Source: Lingula anatina
Taxonomy: Eukaryota > Brachiopoda > Lingulata > Lingulida > Lingulidae
Direction of reading: 5' to 3'
Assembly: GCF_001039355.2 (NCBI RefSeq)
Contig: NW_019773637.1
Span: 347,988 to 411,987, forward strand
Length of the DNA stretch: 64,000 nt
This document shows, one piece after another, positions 10,905 through 23,800 of the stretch. A program made the translations under genes and the position numbers. Positions within the stretch are counted from its first letter, which is position 1. Each line of letters opens with the position of its first letter. The notes under the pieces are model-generated. The model searched no databases. It saw only the letters and a program-made list of their open reading frames with translations, and was not told the DNA's origin.

Positions 10905-13160
10905 GAATATATGTGAAGAACACTATGGTATCTATGCTTTTTTAGAAGATGTCAAGATGCAAAAAGTTAGGGAAAAAATGGGATATTTTTGTACAGTTGA
11001 AGCAAATGGCAATGAAGTAACTATAAAGGAAGTGATATAACTTGAAGGAATTAAAGAGTGACAAATTAATTTCCAAGAATATTTAATTACACCTTTCTAC
11101 GGCTTCCGCTTACATTGTGAAAGACAAGATGCAGTCTTACAGACTACCTAAGAATTCTACATACAAGAAGTGTATATGAATTTTTTTTAAATGAATATTT
11201 GAAGAAAAAAAAAACAACATAATTTTAAAACCCAAGAGTTTATGATAAGAAACAGTTCATTGAACTGTGCCATAGAATATTTTCATAAGCAGTATGTGAT
11301 AATAGTCTTCAGCGTAGATAAAACACAACTGTAACAATTCCTGGTTTTATTTTCATTGAACACATGTATTTTCAAAAAGATGGTTCTTTCTATGGGTATA
11401 CATGTAAATTTATCTCATTGGACATTTTTCCCCAGTAAGTATGCTGAGATTCCTAGGTGGACAGTGAGGTGAGGATATTTAATGCAAAAGGACCTTTTTA
11501 ATGTTCTCTAGGGATTTTGAATATTCCGCAGAAATTCCAGTATGCTATAGCTGACAAGCTTACTCCATTGTTGGTGTGACGATGGTCTTAGAAATTTCTG
11601 TCGGATCCCTTTTCTTTACCCCCTCCTGTGTTTGTGTGCTGTGCTTAAACGGAAATATTCCTTATGTCAATTGGAGATTTCCTCACCAAATTGAATTTCC
11701 TTGCAATATAAGCGATATTCTACTCACGGAGCATTGTGAGACCCTTAACAGCGCTTTCGATAATTTATTCCATTTTTCAATTTATTTGATTAAGTTCATT
11801 ATAACTTGCATTCATGTATATTGTAGATGGAAATTCTGCATCAGAAGTACTTTTTTTTTTTTTTTTTTTTTTTTTGAGGGGCCATGATATTTATAAAGTC
11901 TGCATTGGGAGAAAAGCATATTTTTTGTAGGATATTGTCGTGTCTGGCATAAAGATCAAAAAGATAAATTTTAAGGTCATTTGAAGTAAAGGTCATCCAA
12001 GAGTCCTTGAGTAATGTGGTGGCTTTTTTGTACAACACCGATGTAAAGCAATTAACCTTGCAGTCTCAAGTAAATTCATATTTGTATGCACTGTGTAATA
12101 GTGCAACACTGGATTCATCTGAGATAGGAAATTGGGGTATAACTTAAATAGAAGAATTTAGTCGGTTTTGAAAAATTTGTTGGAAGACAAATCTCCACCA
12201 AATGTAATTTTAAGTTGAAAATTTGGTCAAACTTGAAAATGGACCTTTTGATAATTTTGAAAAGTTTGTCATTTTCGTGCATATTAAAATACAACTAATT
12301 TTTAAGTGAGAAAATTTTCAAGTTTTTACCATAAACCTTCATAATTAATACCTTGGGATCAGATTGCGGAAGCACACAGAAGACAGACGTGATTTCGGAG
12401 AGCTAAGGGTTGGAGACTTCACCTATAATATGTAGTTAATGAGCGTTGAGAAATAGATTGTTTAGCTGGTAATTATGTGGACCTGGGTATTCTTTGTGCG
12501 ACGGTACGAAAACCTGACACAAACCATGAAATCTTGGATTATGTTATGCGCTGAGTAAAGTAAAAATGTAATATCCTATTTCGGGCCCACGCTTGAATTA
12601 AATTAATATAAGTTTAGGACATTCATTCCGTATTTAAAAAAGGTTTGTTACAATATGCAGACAGAAAATTTGACTTTGGGACGTTTTCCAACACGGATAG
12701 TATATCTTTAGATCAGCTAAGTGAACAACGCTTCGAAACAAGTTGCTGTTAATTGAAGAATCAATGTGCTTTGATTACTTAATATTTTTCTCTGCTGCGT
12801 CAGTGAAAGTGGCAATTTTTCTTGATAAATGTACGCATGTTTTAATCCAATCAGTGATACTGGCTGAAAACAAGATCTTATGCACATGTAAAAACATGTG
12901 CTTCTGTAACCTTAAATATCTCTCTTGAGACGTGCCTAATGCAATGAGTCATGGAAAGCAAGGTTGTTAAGTTCTGGTGTGTAATGTCTAGATATTTATC
13001 ATTGACTCCAAAGAAGACAAACATTTGTGAACATCTTGGATGCTGTTAATGTTGAGCAAAAAATTTTGTCAGTATAGGCTTGCAGATGCCGTTGGCCATT
13101 GTTGTAATGGTAATGAAAACTTGGTAATTGTATTTGGGGTTGTAGCACTGCTGTAACTCT
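10905..13160. other. Intergenic, no gene seen
   Basis: AT-rich sequence with a 25-nt poly-T at 11851-11875. Short open frames here lack splice signals and recognisable motifs. Confidence 0.6.
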
Positions 13161-13164
13161 GTAC

Positions 13165-13170
13165 CGTGGA

Positions 13171-13208
<38 letters not shown>

Positions 13209-13276
13209 GATGTTGTATTCTAAGGTTGGTGTTGAGAGAGAGAGAGAGCTAGACGATGTTGTATTCTAAGGTTGGT

Positions 13277-13313
<37 letters not shown>

Positions 13314-13397
13314 CCATGTTGTATTCTAAGGTTGGTGTTGAGAGAGAGAGAGAGATACCATGTTGTATTCTAAGGTTGGTGATGAGAGAGAGAGACT
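13165..13397 (+). repeat. GA-rich compound minisatellite
   Basis: Runs of (GA)n alternate with the spacer TGTTGTATTCTAAGGTTGG, repeated four times with GA runs of different length, so unit copying and slippage have both acted. Confidence 0.9.
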
Positions 13398-13578
13398 TCT
13401 AATATAAAGAAGGATATTGTGATGAATGATGATGATTTTGTCATCAAGCCAAACTGGTGAGGATGTAGGTAAGGAGATTTTGATTAAGAAATTAGCCTTG
13501 ATCTTTAGCTACAAATTTATTGTAAAATGGAAATCCGATATTTTTTTCTGAAACTATATAGACCTATGCTTTTATGTG

Positions 13579-13753
13579 TCTGGGGTAGCGCCAGCAATTT
13601 TTTCCAATTAGCCAAATCGCCACTTTATTTGTCAATTAGTTATCCAAATGGTTTTAATTTGACAAAAATTAGTCAAACTAAGCCGTTCTTGTGTAGCCAA
13701 TTTAAGCCAGTCGTAGCATTTGGCTAAATTGGCGAATGTTAACGCTATCCAAG
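13579..13753. mobile_element. MITE family D copy
   Basis: From CTGGGGTAGCGCCAGCAATT to GGCGAATGTTAACGCTATCC, about 175 bp. Confidence 0.75.
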
Positions 13754-14002
13754 TGTGTGGTGTGGAGTTATGCTTGGGGGGGGTCTCCTTTCATCTTTAT
13801 GAGTTTGGGGTCACAAGTGGATTTTCATGGCCATTAGGTACTGAAACTAAAAACACATCTTCTGGAACCATAAAAGCTACAGACCTTTTGTTTGTTGCAT
13901 TTTGTAGAGCTTGTCAAGCGTAACGTGAGAGGTGGTGGCAGTTTTTTATATACAAACACAATGTGTAAAGTGATTATGCTTTGGTGTCTACGATTTTGTT
14001 TT

Positions 14003-14549
14003 ATACCCCATTCACACTACGCTCAGTTATCCGGATAAGTTGCGAATAAGGTCACAATTTGAATAAATGCAGTAGTGTGAACGCAAGAGGATTTCTGTAA
14101 TGCGAATTTTCAAAATCCTGCAAGCGAGGTGGATTTCTTAGCGCAATTCGAATAACTTACCGGAATCGACACCTGTACAGATCTTATTGCGCATGTGTGC
14201 AGATAAGTTTGGGTATTTATGAACGCTTGTTTATTACTTTAACTATTGCACCAAACGTATTTGGAAGTCACCACTCACTACAACATGAGGAAACATAAAC
14301 TTATTTTGCCATCTTATACTTCTCAAGAATGCTGGAATGTCTTTTGAGTTGCATTTGAGTTTTGTTGGTATTTTAAGATTTCCTGTGCGGCGCATGCGTG
14401 AGCGTTCAAAACAGGAAGTTAAACCTGAAATTTACAACGTGTGATTCGGTTTCTCTTCGCGTGTGTGAACGTAATACCGAATCGAATTCCTCACAAAAAA
14501 TTCGAATTATATAAATGCGTATTTTTGCAACTGTAGTCTGAATAGGGTA
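14003..14549. mobile_element. TA-flanked MITE, about 545 bp
   Basis: The left end TACCCCATTCACACTAC is mirrored by GTAGTCTGAATAGGGTA at the right, both next to TA, with many subterminal TTCGAAT or ATTCGAA motifs. TA targets are typical of Tc1/mariner-type elements (inference). Confidence 0.65.
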
Positions 14550-14692
14550 ATAGTCTAACAGAATCTTCAAGTTTGTCAGACAGAATGTCTGACAGTTTTA
14601 TTGGCCTTTCATAAAGTCTGACTTTTTCTCACGATTTTGAAAAAAAAAAGGCATATTCTGTAAACAATTATACATTGAATATCTTCACCTTC

Positions 14693-15161
14693 ACTTGAAT
14701 TTGACCTTTATTCTACTTCTGCCCATAAAATACTCTTACAACATTGACCCAACCCTACTACTTGAATTTGACCTTTATTCTACTTCTGCCCATAAAATAC
14801 TCTTACAACATTGACCCAACCCTACCACTTGAATTTGACCTTTATTCTACTTCTGCCCATAAAATACTCTTACAACATTGACCCAACCCTACCACTTGAA
14901 TTTGACCTTTATTCTACTTCTGCCCATAAAATACTCTTACAACATTGACCCAACCCTACCACTTGAATTTGACCTTTATTCTACTTCTGCCCATAAAATA
15001 CTCTTACAACATTGACCCAACCCTACCACTTGAATTTGACCTTTATTCTACTTCTGCCCATAAAATACTCTTACAACATTGACCCAACCCTACCACTTGA
15101 ATTTGACCTTTATTCTACTTCTGCCCATAAAATACTCTTACAACATTGACCCAACCCTACT
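14693..15161 (+). repeat. Minisatellite, 67-bp unit, 7 copies
   Basis: The unit starts ACTTGAATTTGACCTTTATT and ends ACATTGACCCAACCCTACC. Starts fall at 14693, 14760, 14827, 14894, 14961, 15028 and 15095 with almost no variation, which indicates recent expansion. Confidence 0.95.
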
Positions 15162-15528
15162 CTTCCACAACTAACACATATCCATCCATACCTTCCCTCC
15201 AACTTGAATACCCCTACTCTTGCTGGTGGTACAAAACCAGGAGGCCGTAGTGCCTCTCTGATCCTCTAGTTTGTAAAGGAAGGAACATCTGTGTGACGCG
15301 TACTGTCCTACGATAATATATTCGATTCCATCCCGGGAGAGGGTATCCATTTGTCGATGACATGTTCTGTCCTAGGAAAAAATGTCCAACTGGGATATTC
15401 TGTTCTGGTATAAGGTATAAATTTGACAGATGCTGCCCTAAGATGAAATGAGTAAGACATTTTGTTCTGGAATAAGGTATCTATTTGACGTGCCCTGTCC
15501 TAGGATAAAATGTCATATGGGTAGTCCA

Positions 15529-15855
15529 GGCCTACCCAACTACAGTACCAGACTCGGCACCCTATGATCCCGAATTCACTTGTAGATCGGACCACACCAC
15601 CCGTTTTCAAGGTGTGCATCAGTACTCATTTCACAGTATCATACCCACGAACAAATTTTGAGATGAGATGCACTACTTTCCAATCCCGCTCAGAATCATC
15701 GCTATCACATCACGTAGTAGGCAAGAGCGGGTTGTAGCATCTGATACTTCGAAGCGCGTACTAGTACTGACGCATACCTTGAAAACGGTATTGTGCTCCG
15801 ATCAACCGGTGAATTCAGGATCATTTGGTGCCAAGTCTGGTAGTTGGGTAGGCCT
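15529..15855. mobile_element. Foldback transposon family C, complete copy
   Basis: Same organisation, from GGCCTACCCAACTACAG to GTCTGGTAGTTGGGTAGGCC. Confidence 0.85.
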
Positions 15856-16006
15856 GTAGTCTATTCTGGGATAATGTATATATATCTGTTTGACTGCACT
15901 TGGTATCTATTTGCTGTCCTAGGATAAAATACTTCTTGTGTACAGGGGGCATCATTACAAAGACAAGGTTAATGTATCTAAAAATTATATTGGTTTCTTG
16001 TTTCAG

Positions 16007-16089
16007 ATCAAAATACAAAACACCAGCAGTTGATAAACTAAGGTCCCTTTTGCGGTGGCAAAAGAGGAATAATCAGCTGATTCAGTTAG
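16007..16089 (+). other. Candidate untranslated or alternative exon upstream of per
   Basis: An 83-nt block lies between a textbook acceptor (ggtttcttgtttcag) and donor (TTAG|GTAAGT). One frame is open (SKYKTPAVDKLRSLLRWQKR...). Joining it to the acceptor at 16709-16710 would give an immediate in-frame TAG before the per ATG, so if it belongs to per it is 5' UTR. I cannot rule out a separate gene. Confidence 0.35.
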
Positions 16090-16328
16090 GTAAGTGAAAA
16101 TAATAAAAAAGTGAGTTAATTTTAGTTATTTTCTATCCAAATTTAGTGTTAAAATATTCTGGAGATGAGGAATTTCACACCATTTTATGAATTTAGTCTG
16201 TTTTGTTAGTCAGCAATTAATGGTTCTCAAAAATACATTTAAATATAGCGTATCGAATGAAAAAATGGTGTGAATACATCTGACATTTAGTAGATAAGTG
16301 GCAAAATGCAAATTTAGGACTGACTTCT

Positions 16329-16501
16329 CGCTAGAGTGCTTTCAGTGTAATCAGCTTAATTACCAATTGTTAATTACCCCCCAGCAGCTTGAACAGGAGT
16401 GCCAGACATTAAAGCCACTTTCACTGAATGCAGTTTAGCGAGAATCCCGGCAGAGTTAGATCGATCCAGCTAGTATGATGTGTTTATGGGAATGCTCCCT
16501 T
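16329..16501. mobile_element. MITE family A copy between the candidate upstream exon and per exon 1
   Basis: Left end truncated (begins CTCGCTAGAGTGCTTTCAG); right part GTTAGATCGATCCAGC to GGGAATGCTCCC is intact. Confidence 0.6.
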
Positions 16502-16775
16502 ATAACAATAAAAACAATGACAAATACAAGAAATTAATAAATGAATTACTAAATGAATAAGTAAATGATACTAATAGAAGTAAAATAAGGGTATATGGAC
16601 CACAACTGAAGTGCATCTTTGTGAGTGTTTGAAATCCTTAATTCCTGAAAAAGTTTGATGTTAGAAAAATCAAAGTTGTTGAAAATTTTGATGTATTTAT
16701 CACATTTCAGATTAGGCTTGAGGCCTAGTGTTTGGTTTGCTAAGCGTCCCCCGTAGACCACTCTGGCTATGGACG

Positions 16776-16862
16776 ATGGGAAAAGACAAAAAAGACAACC
16801 AGCAACAGTTGTCCCCTTCAGTTTCTGGGTCACCTGAAGCACCTCAACAACAACAGTAAGTG

Positions 16863-16895
<33 letters not shown>

Positions 16896-19800
16896 ATGTT
16901 TGCATGTGTCTGAACATTTTCTTCTTCACTGTGGTTTTTATATATATATACTTTTATATATTCTGATTGATCTGTCTGTGCCCCGTAACTTCCAAACGAT
17001 ATTTTTGTTTTACATTTAATTCACTGAGTGGCTTTGTTTGGTAAAAAGGCAGGTTAATTTCGAAAATCAGCATGATCATTGTACATTTACGGTAATTATT
17101 AATTTTTTTTTTTATGAGTTTTTTTTAATTTTTCAGACATTAGCATTTTTAGTGGCTTCTATATCCCATGGAACTGGATCGCTTTCTAGTTTTTCAATGT
17201 TGATGTAACCTTTAGTACACTATGTAAGATTGACAATGTAATGGCTGAGCAGTGCACTGTATCAAAAATAAACAGAGAGAGATAAAAACTTTTAAATGGT
17301 TTAGCAAAGACAATAAAAAAAAAAAACTAGTGAAACCTAAAAATACTTGATTTTAAAATGTGTTCAAATGTAGTTTTTGCCGTTTTTTTGGTACGATTGG
17401 TTGATATTGATTAAAACGCTAGTCATGTCAAGGAAAGAAGAAGTGAGTCATGTAGACGAGTTGGAATATGGACTCGTATTGTCTCGATTTATCTTGAGGG
17501 AACATTCTCCATTGCTGTATGAAGTCTTAAAAGTTTTAATTGGAAGCGGTTGGGAAAATTGCAAAACGTCAACAAGTAAGTTTCTATGCCTTCCCCTCTG
17601 TGGATTATTCTAAGGATTAGGTTAGAAAGGAGAGAAAAAATGCAAGTAATAGGTGAATTCCAGGAGCAAAGACACCCATTGGCTAAAAGGATGATAAAAA
17701 GCATTTTTAATTTATTAGAAGACTTGGATTCAGTTGAGATTGAACTCACTTTTTCCACTGCCGAATAACTGTGCATTCTGAAAATTTCATCAAAGCTTAT
17801 GAAGAACTTTTTAACACATTTTGTCCACTATCAAAGAAAAATAGGGGCCAATCGATCAAAATATAACCTCGTTTTATAGGTATAAGGGAAACATTTTGTG
17901 ATAACTAGACCTAGACGGGTGTTCAGGGCCCCGTATCTTGAAAGCATCGCGCATTGCGACCGTCTCGATTCCATAACTCGCCCATAATCACCCCATATAA
18001 TACCTTGTAGCCTCTATGTGATATAGCTATTCATAATACGTGATGCTTTCGAGATATGGGGCCCTGGTTTCATCGTGGGATTAAATAATATTCAACATTC
18101 TGCTTTGGGTCTTCGCTGAAAATCAAGCCAGGTATCCATTGTTTTTCGCAGCCTTTTGTGTTTAGCATAAAAAATTGTGTTCATCTGAAGTTACTGTTAT
18201 ACCTGGCTTATAGCACTAACATATAAAAAAAAATTGCCCATACGCAAACAAATACAAGGAGCTCGTTATGCACATGTAATCGCTCATTATGCATATGTAA
18301 TTGTGCTGTAGTTACGCGGTCAAATGTTGATGTATGTTTGCATACCTGTGGGAAGATTAAATGTTTTGAGCATACATATTCAAAAATAACGTCATACACT
18401 GCTTGTATCTTCATTTTCATATGCAGGAAAATGGGTGATTTCATTCGCTCAAAGTTGTGCATAATCAGTTTTAGATACAATACTCCTATGTACGTCTCTG
18501 TGCCTGGTGTGAGGGAGCTTTAAGCCTCGTAACCATTGCTAGACATGTGAAAATTGGAAAAGAAATGCTCATTTGACAGGTTTCTGTAGAGATGATGACT
18601 TTTAATATATTAGCATTTTCTGAAATCACTAATCCGTATTGACTGCTTAAACAGAAATGTATTTTAAGTCAATGCTTTAGGAAGCCTGTAATCTTTTGTT
18701 TCAGAAGATAATTCAAAGCTGTAAATAAAATGTGTTTTCTTTTGGCTTTTGTTTATCATCATGGCATTTAAATAATCTAAAGATATCAATTTGAGAATAA
18801 ACCTTTAATAGCAAATGAGTATTTCAGGTAAGAAAGGTGGAAAAACGTAGCTTCCTTTTAGCAGTTGTAAGATTCATGCAAAAATAGAAAATAGACATTG
18901 GGTTTCTTCACATGTACTGAAATGTGCTTCATTAGCACTAAATCTTTGGTTTATCAAGTCCCAGGGATTTAAGGTTTGCTCTTTAATCTTCAAATCAGAG
19001 TTAAGAAGGATTAAAATCCTTTGGTACAGATTGATTTCTTGAGTTAATTTTAGAAGACCTCCAGCCTACGAGCCTTTTAAAAGTGAAAAAGAGGTTATGT
19101 GGGTGTATCTGCGGCTGTTGCAGGCTTACGTTCCGGTTACTGAAGCACTGTGTCCTGTCCTCTTACTGACATTATATTTGTGAACACTACACTGTATTGC
19201 TCTTGTAAAAGGACAGGAAAAGCAATCTTTCCTCTCTCCAAACTTCTTAATTTATCTTGTTTCTCTGTAGTGCACATGAACTTTGCAGTTTTCCTGGCTA
19301 CAAAAGTGTAGGGGACACTAAGACTGAAGACCAGTAAAAAAAGACCAAGACAATACTTTTAATAAAAACGTGGCATACTCTTCACACTAATTTGTGCTGC
19401 AAGTTCTCACTGTTCAAACCCTGGGCAGTTTTTCATAATCGGCGAGGTGAATCTTTGGAAATCACTGAATACTGAAGGTTTTGAATTAACAGACAATGTA
19501 AATCCACACTTTAGTCTGGAATTCCGGAGCTCAAAGATCTATTGATCCAAAACTGCTGAAAAAAAAAATAAATAATAATAATAAATTAATTAAAACCATA
19601 GGAATTGAGCCAATTGACAAAATTTTACTGGCATTTGGCATGATGGCAGTATAAACCTCCAAACACTGATGAGAATTAAGTGTAGAAAGTGGTTAACTGG
19701 TACGTGGACATGAAAGGGATTGCTAAGGGACCATTCAGATCGAGAAGAGCCGAGTGCTAGTAAGGTTGCGACCTAAATATGGCGGACCTACATGAAAGGA

Positions 19801-20685
19801 AGACCACTAATCCTGTAATGGTCTCTCCTCCTCTCACACGCCTCCCCATGCCTTGTTCCTTGACCGGTTGAATTGAGCCGAGATTTAAGTACTGTACCCC
19901 TGCAGGGACGACGCATGGGGAGGACTAACAGAATTTCGTGTAGGTCCGCCATCTTTACTTACTAGACCTCGGCTCTTCTTGATGTGAATGCTCCCTAAGA
20001 ATCTTGGTGGTACAGTTTGATGTCTTTTCTTGCAGATTAGAAACAATGGACAAGCTGCTGCAGCATAGAGAAGCAAAGAGGGCACAAGTGCGAGAATGCA
20101 TACGCACGCTCAAGCAGCTGGCGCCGCCAGCTCGCAAGGGTCGAAAAGAGAAGGTCGGCACCTTGGTGGCATTGATGCACGCAGTCGAAAGTATTCGCCA
20201 GGCTGAAGGTTAGCACTTTGATGACCAATGATCTGAGTAACAACAGTTTTCATTGGTTACAAGTTTGCACTGCTCACACATTGAAGGCACCAGATTGGCC
20301 AAAGAAAGAGCCTCTTTGTTTAGTATCATGGGAACTCTATAATCCTGAAATACAAAAAGAGAAAAAGAAAAAAATGCTGGGGTAGTGCTAGTAATTTTTT
20401 TCACTTAGCCAAATCACTACTTTTTCATTAATGTACAGATATTAAGAAAATGTAGGGGTAGAAATGAGCATTAATTTTTGTCCTAAGCAGCTGCATTGTT
20501 CTGAAACTTGCAGGAACAATGATCTCGTATTATTTTTGTCATAGATCACTGGGTCCATCATGTGCTTTGTACAAGTTTTTATGCACTTTCACAGTTCATA
20601 CATTCTCAAGTGCTTCAGAATAATCACGCAGTAGGTATTGACTTATACATGGAACAGTCCATATAAAGAATCTATAATAATAACA

Positions 20686-20741
<56 letters not shown>

Positions 20742-20826
20742 GTGAATAAAAATCGAAATTTCAGAGAAGAACCCTGCTGTGCCCAGCCAGCTGTCTAATA
20801 TAACAGAGAAATATCTCTCTTTGAAG
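16776..20826 (+). CDS. per: per exons 1-3: PER N-terminus
   Basis: Exon 1 (16776-16855) encodes a polar Gln-rich start ([11 protein letters not shown]...). Exon 2 (20036-20208) encodes the conserved PER helix-loop-helix-like segment, with [13 protein letters not shown], a basic KGRKEK stretch and [15 protein letters not shown], which parallels the LPPERRGKGRSGTLATLQYA region of vertebrate PER1. Exon 3 (20765-20826) reaches the start of PAS-A. Phases are 2, 1 and 0 and join without a stop. This segment follows vertebrate PER more closely than fly PER. Intron 1 is 3.2 kb and intron 2 only 556 bp. Confidence 0.9.
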
Positions 20827-23800
20827 GTAAGTTCTCTGGAAGGTTAAGAACGCCTGTATTGATAGGAGTATATTTGCACTAAAAAATGGCACCATGTCTG
20901 TTAGGTCCTTGTATAGCAAGGAGGTGATTTTCCTAGAAATGTTAGCAAGTTTCTCTTCGTTACCAGGGTATTAGTTATTTACCCTGTCCAAAACTGTGGA
21001 GCAAATCTGGATCCATGAACCCTGCCCCTAACAATCAATTTACCATTTTGACGTCATGAGAAAAATTTGGCTGATTTTCATCTCCATTTATAGAGTAGCT
21101 CAAAAATGAGGAATTGAGTACTCAGAAACTTGTTTTAAAAGGATTAAGACTTTGTTAGCAGGTTTTGGATTGGGCATAGGTTGTTAATGAAGGGGACAGG
21201 TGTTGACAATTGGCAGGAAAATAAAAATTTTCTGTAATCAGTCTAAAACTTACTGTTTGACTCGAACATTATATGCTGACTGTAAAATTTATTAGCATTA
21301 TCTCTTTTGCTTAAATTTACATTAATGAGATATTACTTATTAAGACTCCGTTCACATGAAAAATCTATTTTCTAAAAATCTATTTTCTATTCGCGGTATC
21401 TTATGATCACTCCGAGCGCAGCCGAGAATTAATTACAGCTTTGGAAGTAACTGGCTCGCGCTGCCAGTAATTACGCCGCGGGGTATTCAGGGCACAGACC
21501 GTGATCCCAAGATACCGCAAATAGAAAATAGATTTTTATGTACAGACACAGATGTGTCTGTACATATTGCCATCACCTGCGTCTGTCGTCGCCGATGCCG
21601 ATGCCGATGCCGATGCCGTGCACTTTCCTTGTAAACACGATAAGTGGAGGGCAGTTTTACTTTTTGGCTTTATATTTACAGAGCTGGTGAATATTCATAA
21701 AACGCAGGTCAAGTTCAAAAATCAGCATGATCGGGCCATTATTGTAGAAGTTATGCTGTTTTTTCACTTTTCAGCATATTTTTCACATTTCCTCAGATTC
21801 AATTCTTAGGCATGTTAACAGTCTCATTATTAAACTAATAAGATACGTAAAAGTGTTTGTTTGACATTTCCTGCATCTTTACAACATTGTTAGTTGATTT
21901 TGTAAAAATGATGGTAAACTTGTTATCGTGTATTGTGTAATAAAGTTTCAAAAATGGAAATAAACTCATATCATTGCAGTTTGTCAGATTCAATCATTCA
22001 CTATGTTCAGAATCTCAGAATGGAAGAAATTGGACATTTAACACTGCTTTATTGATATTTTTCCCATCTCATCAATTTTCTTAGTTGATAATATAAAAAT
22101 GGCAGTAAACTGTTAATTTTGTTTTATGTTAAAAATTGTTAAAAATGGAAAAAAAAAACATTTCAGAACAGTGCTGTCTTGTTTACATTTTGGCATTTTC
22201 AAGTTGTGACTTTGAAGTTCCATGGGCCTGAAGACCTTTGCTAGTCACATTTTCTGAATATCCATGATACTAATATTTTATTATTAAAAATTGATGGTCA
22301 TTATGCTGTTAAACATTATGTAATATTGCATCAAAATTTGAAAAAAACCTATTTTGGGCACTGCTCCCATGATGACCATTTAAGAAAAACCATGTCACTT
22401 ACTGTTCTCAAACAGTACAGTAAATATGTACAGATGTGTCTGTACATATTGCCATCACCTGCGTCTGTCGTCGCCGATGCCGATGGCGATGGCGATGCCG
22501 ATGCCGATGCCGGCGCCGTGCACTTTCCTTGTAAACACGATAAGTGGAAGGCAGTTTTACTTTTTGGCTTTATATTTACAGAGCTGATGAATATTCATAA
22601 AACGCAGGTCAAGTTCGAAAATCAGCATGATCGGGCCATTATTGTAGAAGTTATGCTGTTTTTTCACTTTTCAGCATTTTTTTCACATTTCCTCAGATTC
22701 AATTCTTAGGCATGTTAACAGTCTCATTATTAAACTAATAAGATACGTAAAAGTGTTTGTTTGACATTTCCTGCATCTTTACAACATTGTTAGTTGATTA
22801 TGTAAAAATGATGGTAAACTTGTTATCGTGTATTGTGTAATAAAGTTTCAAAAATGGAAATAAACTCATATCATTGCAGTTTGTCAGATTCAATCATTCA
22901 CTATGTTCAGAATCTCAGAATGGAAGAGATTGGACATTTAACACTGCTCTGTTGATATTTTTCCCATCTCATCAATTTTCTTAGTTGATCATATAAAAAC
23001 GGCAGAAAACTGTTAATTTTGTTTTATGTTAAAAATTGTTAAAAATGGAAAAAAAAAACATTTCAGAACAGTGCTGTCTCGTTTACATTTTGGCATTTTC
23101 AAGTTGTGACTTTGAAGTTCCATGGGCCTGAAGACCTTTGCTAGTCACATTTTCTGAATATCCATAATACTAATATTTTATTATTAAAGTTGATGGTCAT
23201 TATGCTGTTAAACATTATGTAATATTGCATCAAAATTTAAAAAAAAAAACTATTTTGGGCACTGCTCCCATGATGACCATTTAAGAAAAACCATGTCATT
23301 TACTGTTCTCAAACTTACAGGAAAGAAACATGGGACTAAAATACAGCTTCAGTAGGAAATACAGTCTGTTTGGTAATTCTTACTGCCAGTTAAATAGTTC
23401 TTTTGTGAAAAATTAATTTTTCACATATTGGCATTTTCAAGGTGTGACTTTGAAGTTCCACGGGCTTGAAGACCCATGCTAGTCACATTTTCTGAAAATC
23501 CATGATACGTATATTTTATTATTAAAAATTGACGGTCATTATGCTGTTAACCAATATGTAATATTGCATCAGAATAGAAGAAAACACAATTTTGGGTGCT
23601 GCTGCCATGATGACCATTATGGGAAAACCATGTTATTTATGATTGCCAAACTTTCAAAAAAGAAATACAGGACTAAAATGCAGTCTGAGTTGGAAAAGCA
23701 GTCTAAGTGACTTCTTTTTCTGGAAGTTATACATTTTCAAAGTGTAAACTTGTCACATATTTTAATTACATTGATATTACCTGTTGAGGATAATTTAAAT

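Noticed and set aside
16549-16929. Minus-strand frame of 126 codons with a His-Thr run
   Set aside because: It is antisense to per exon 1 and the His-Thr run is the (TG)n microsatellite.
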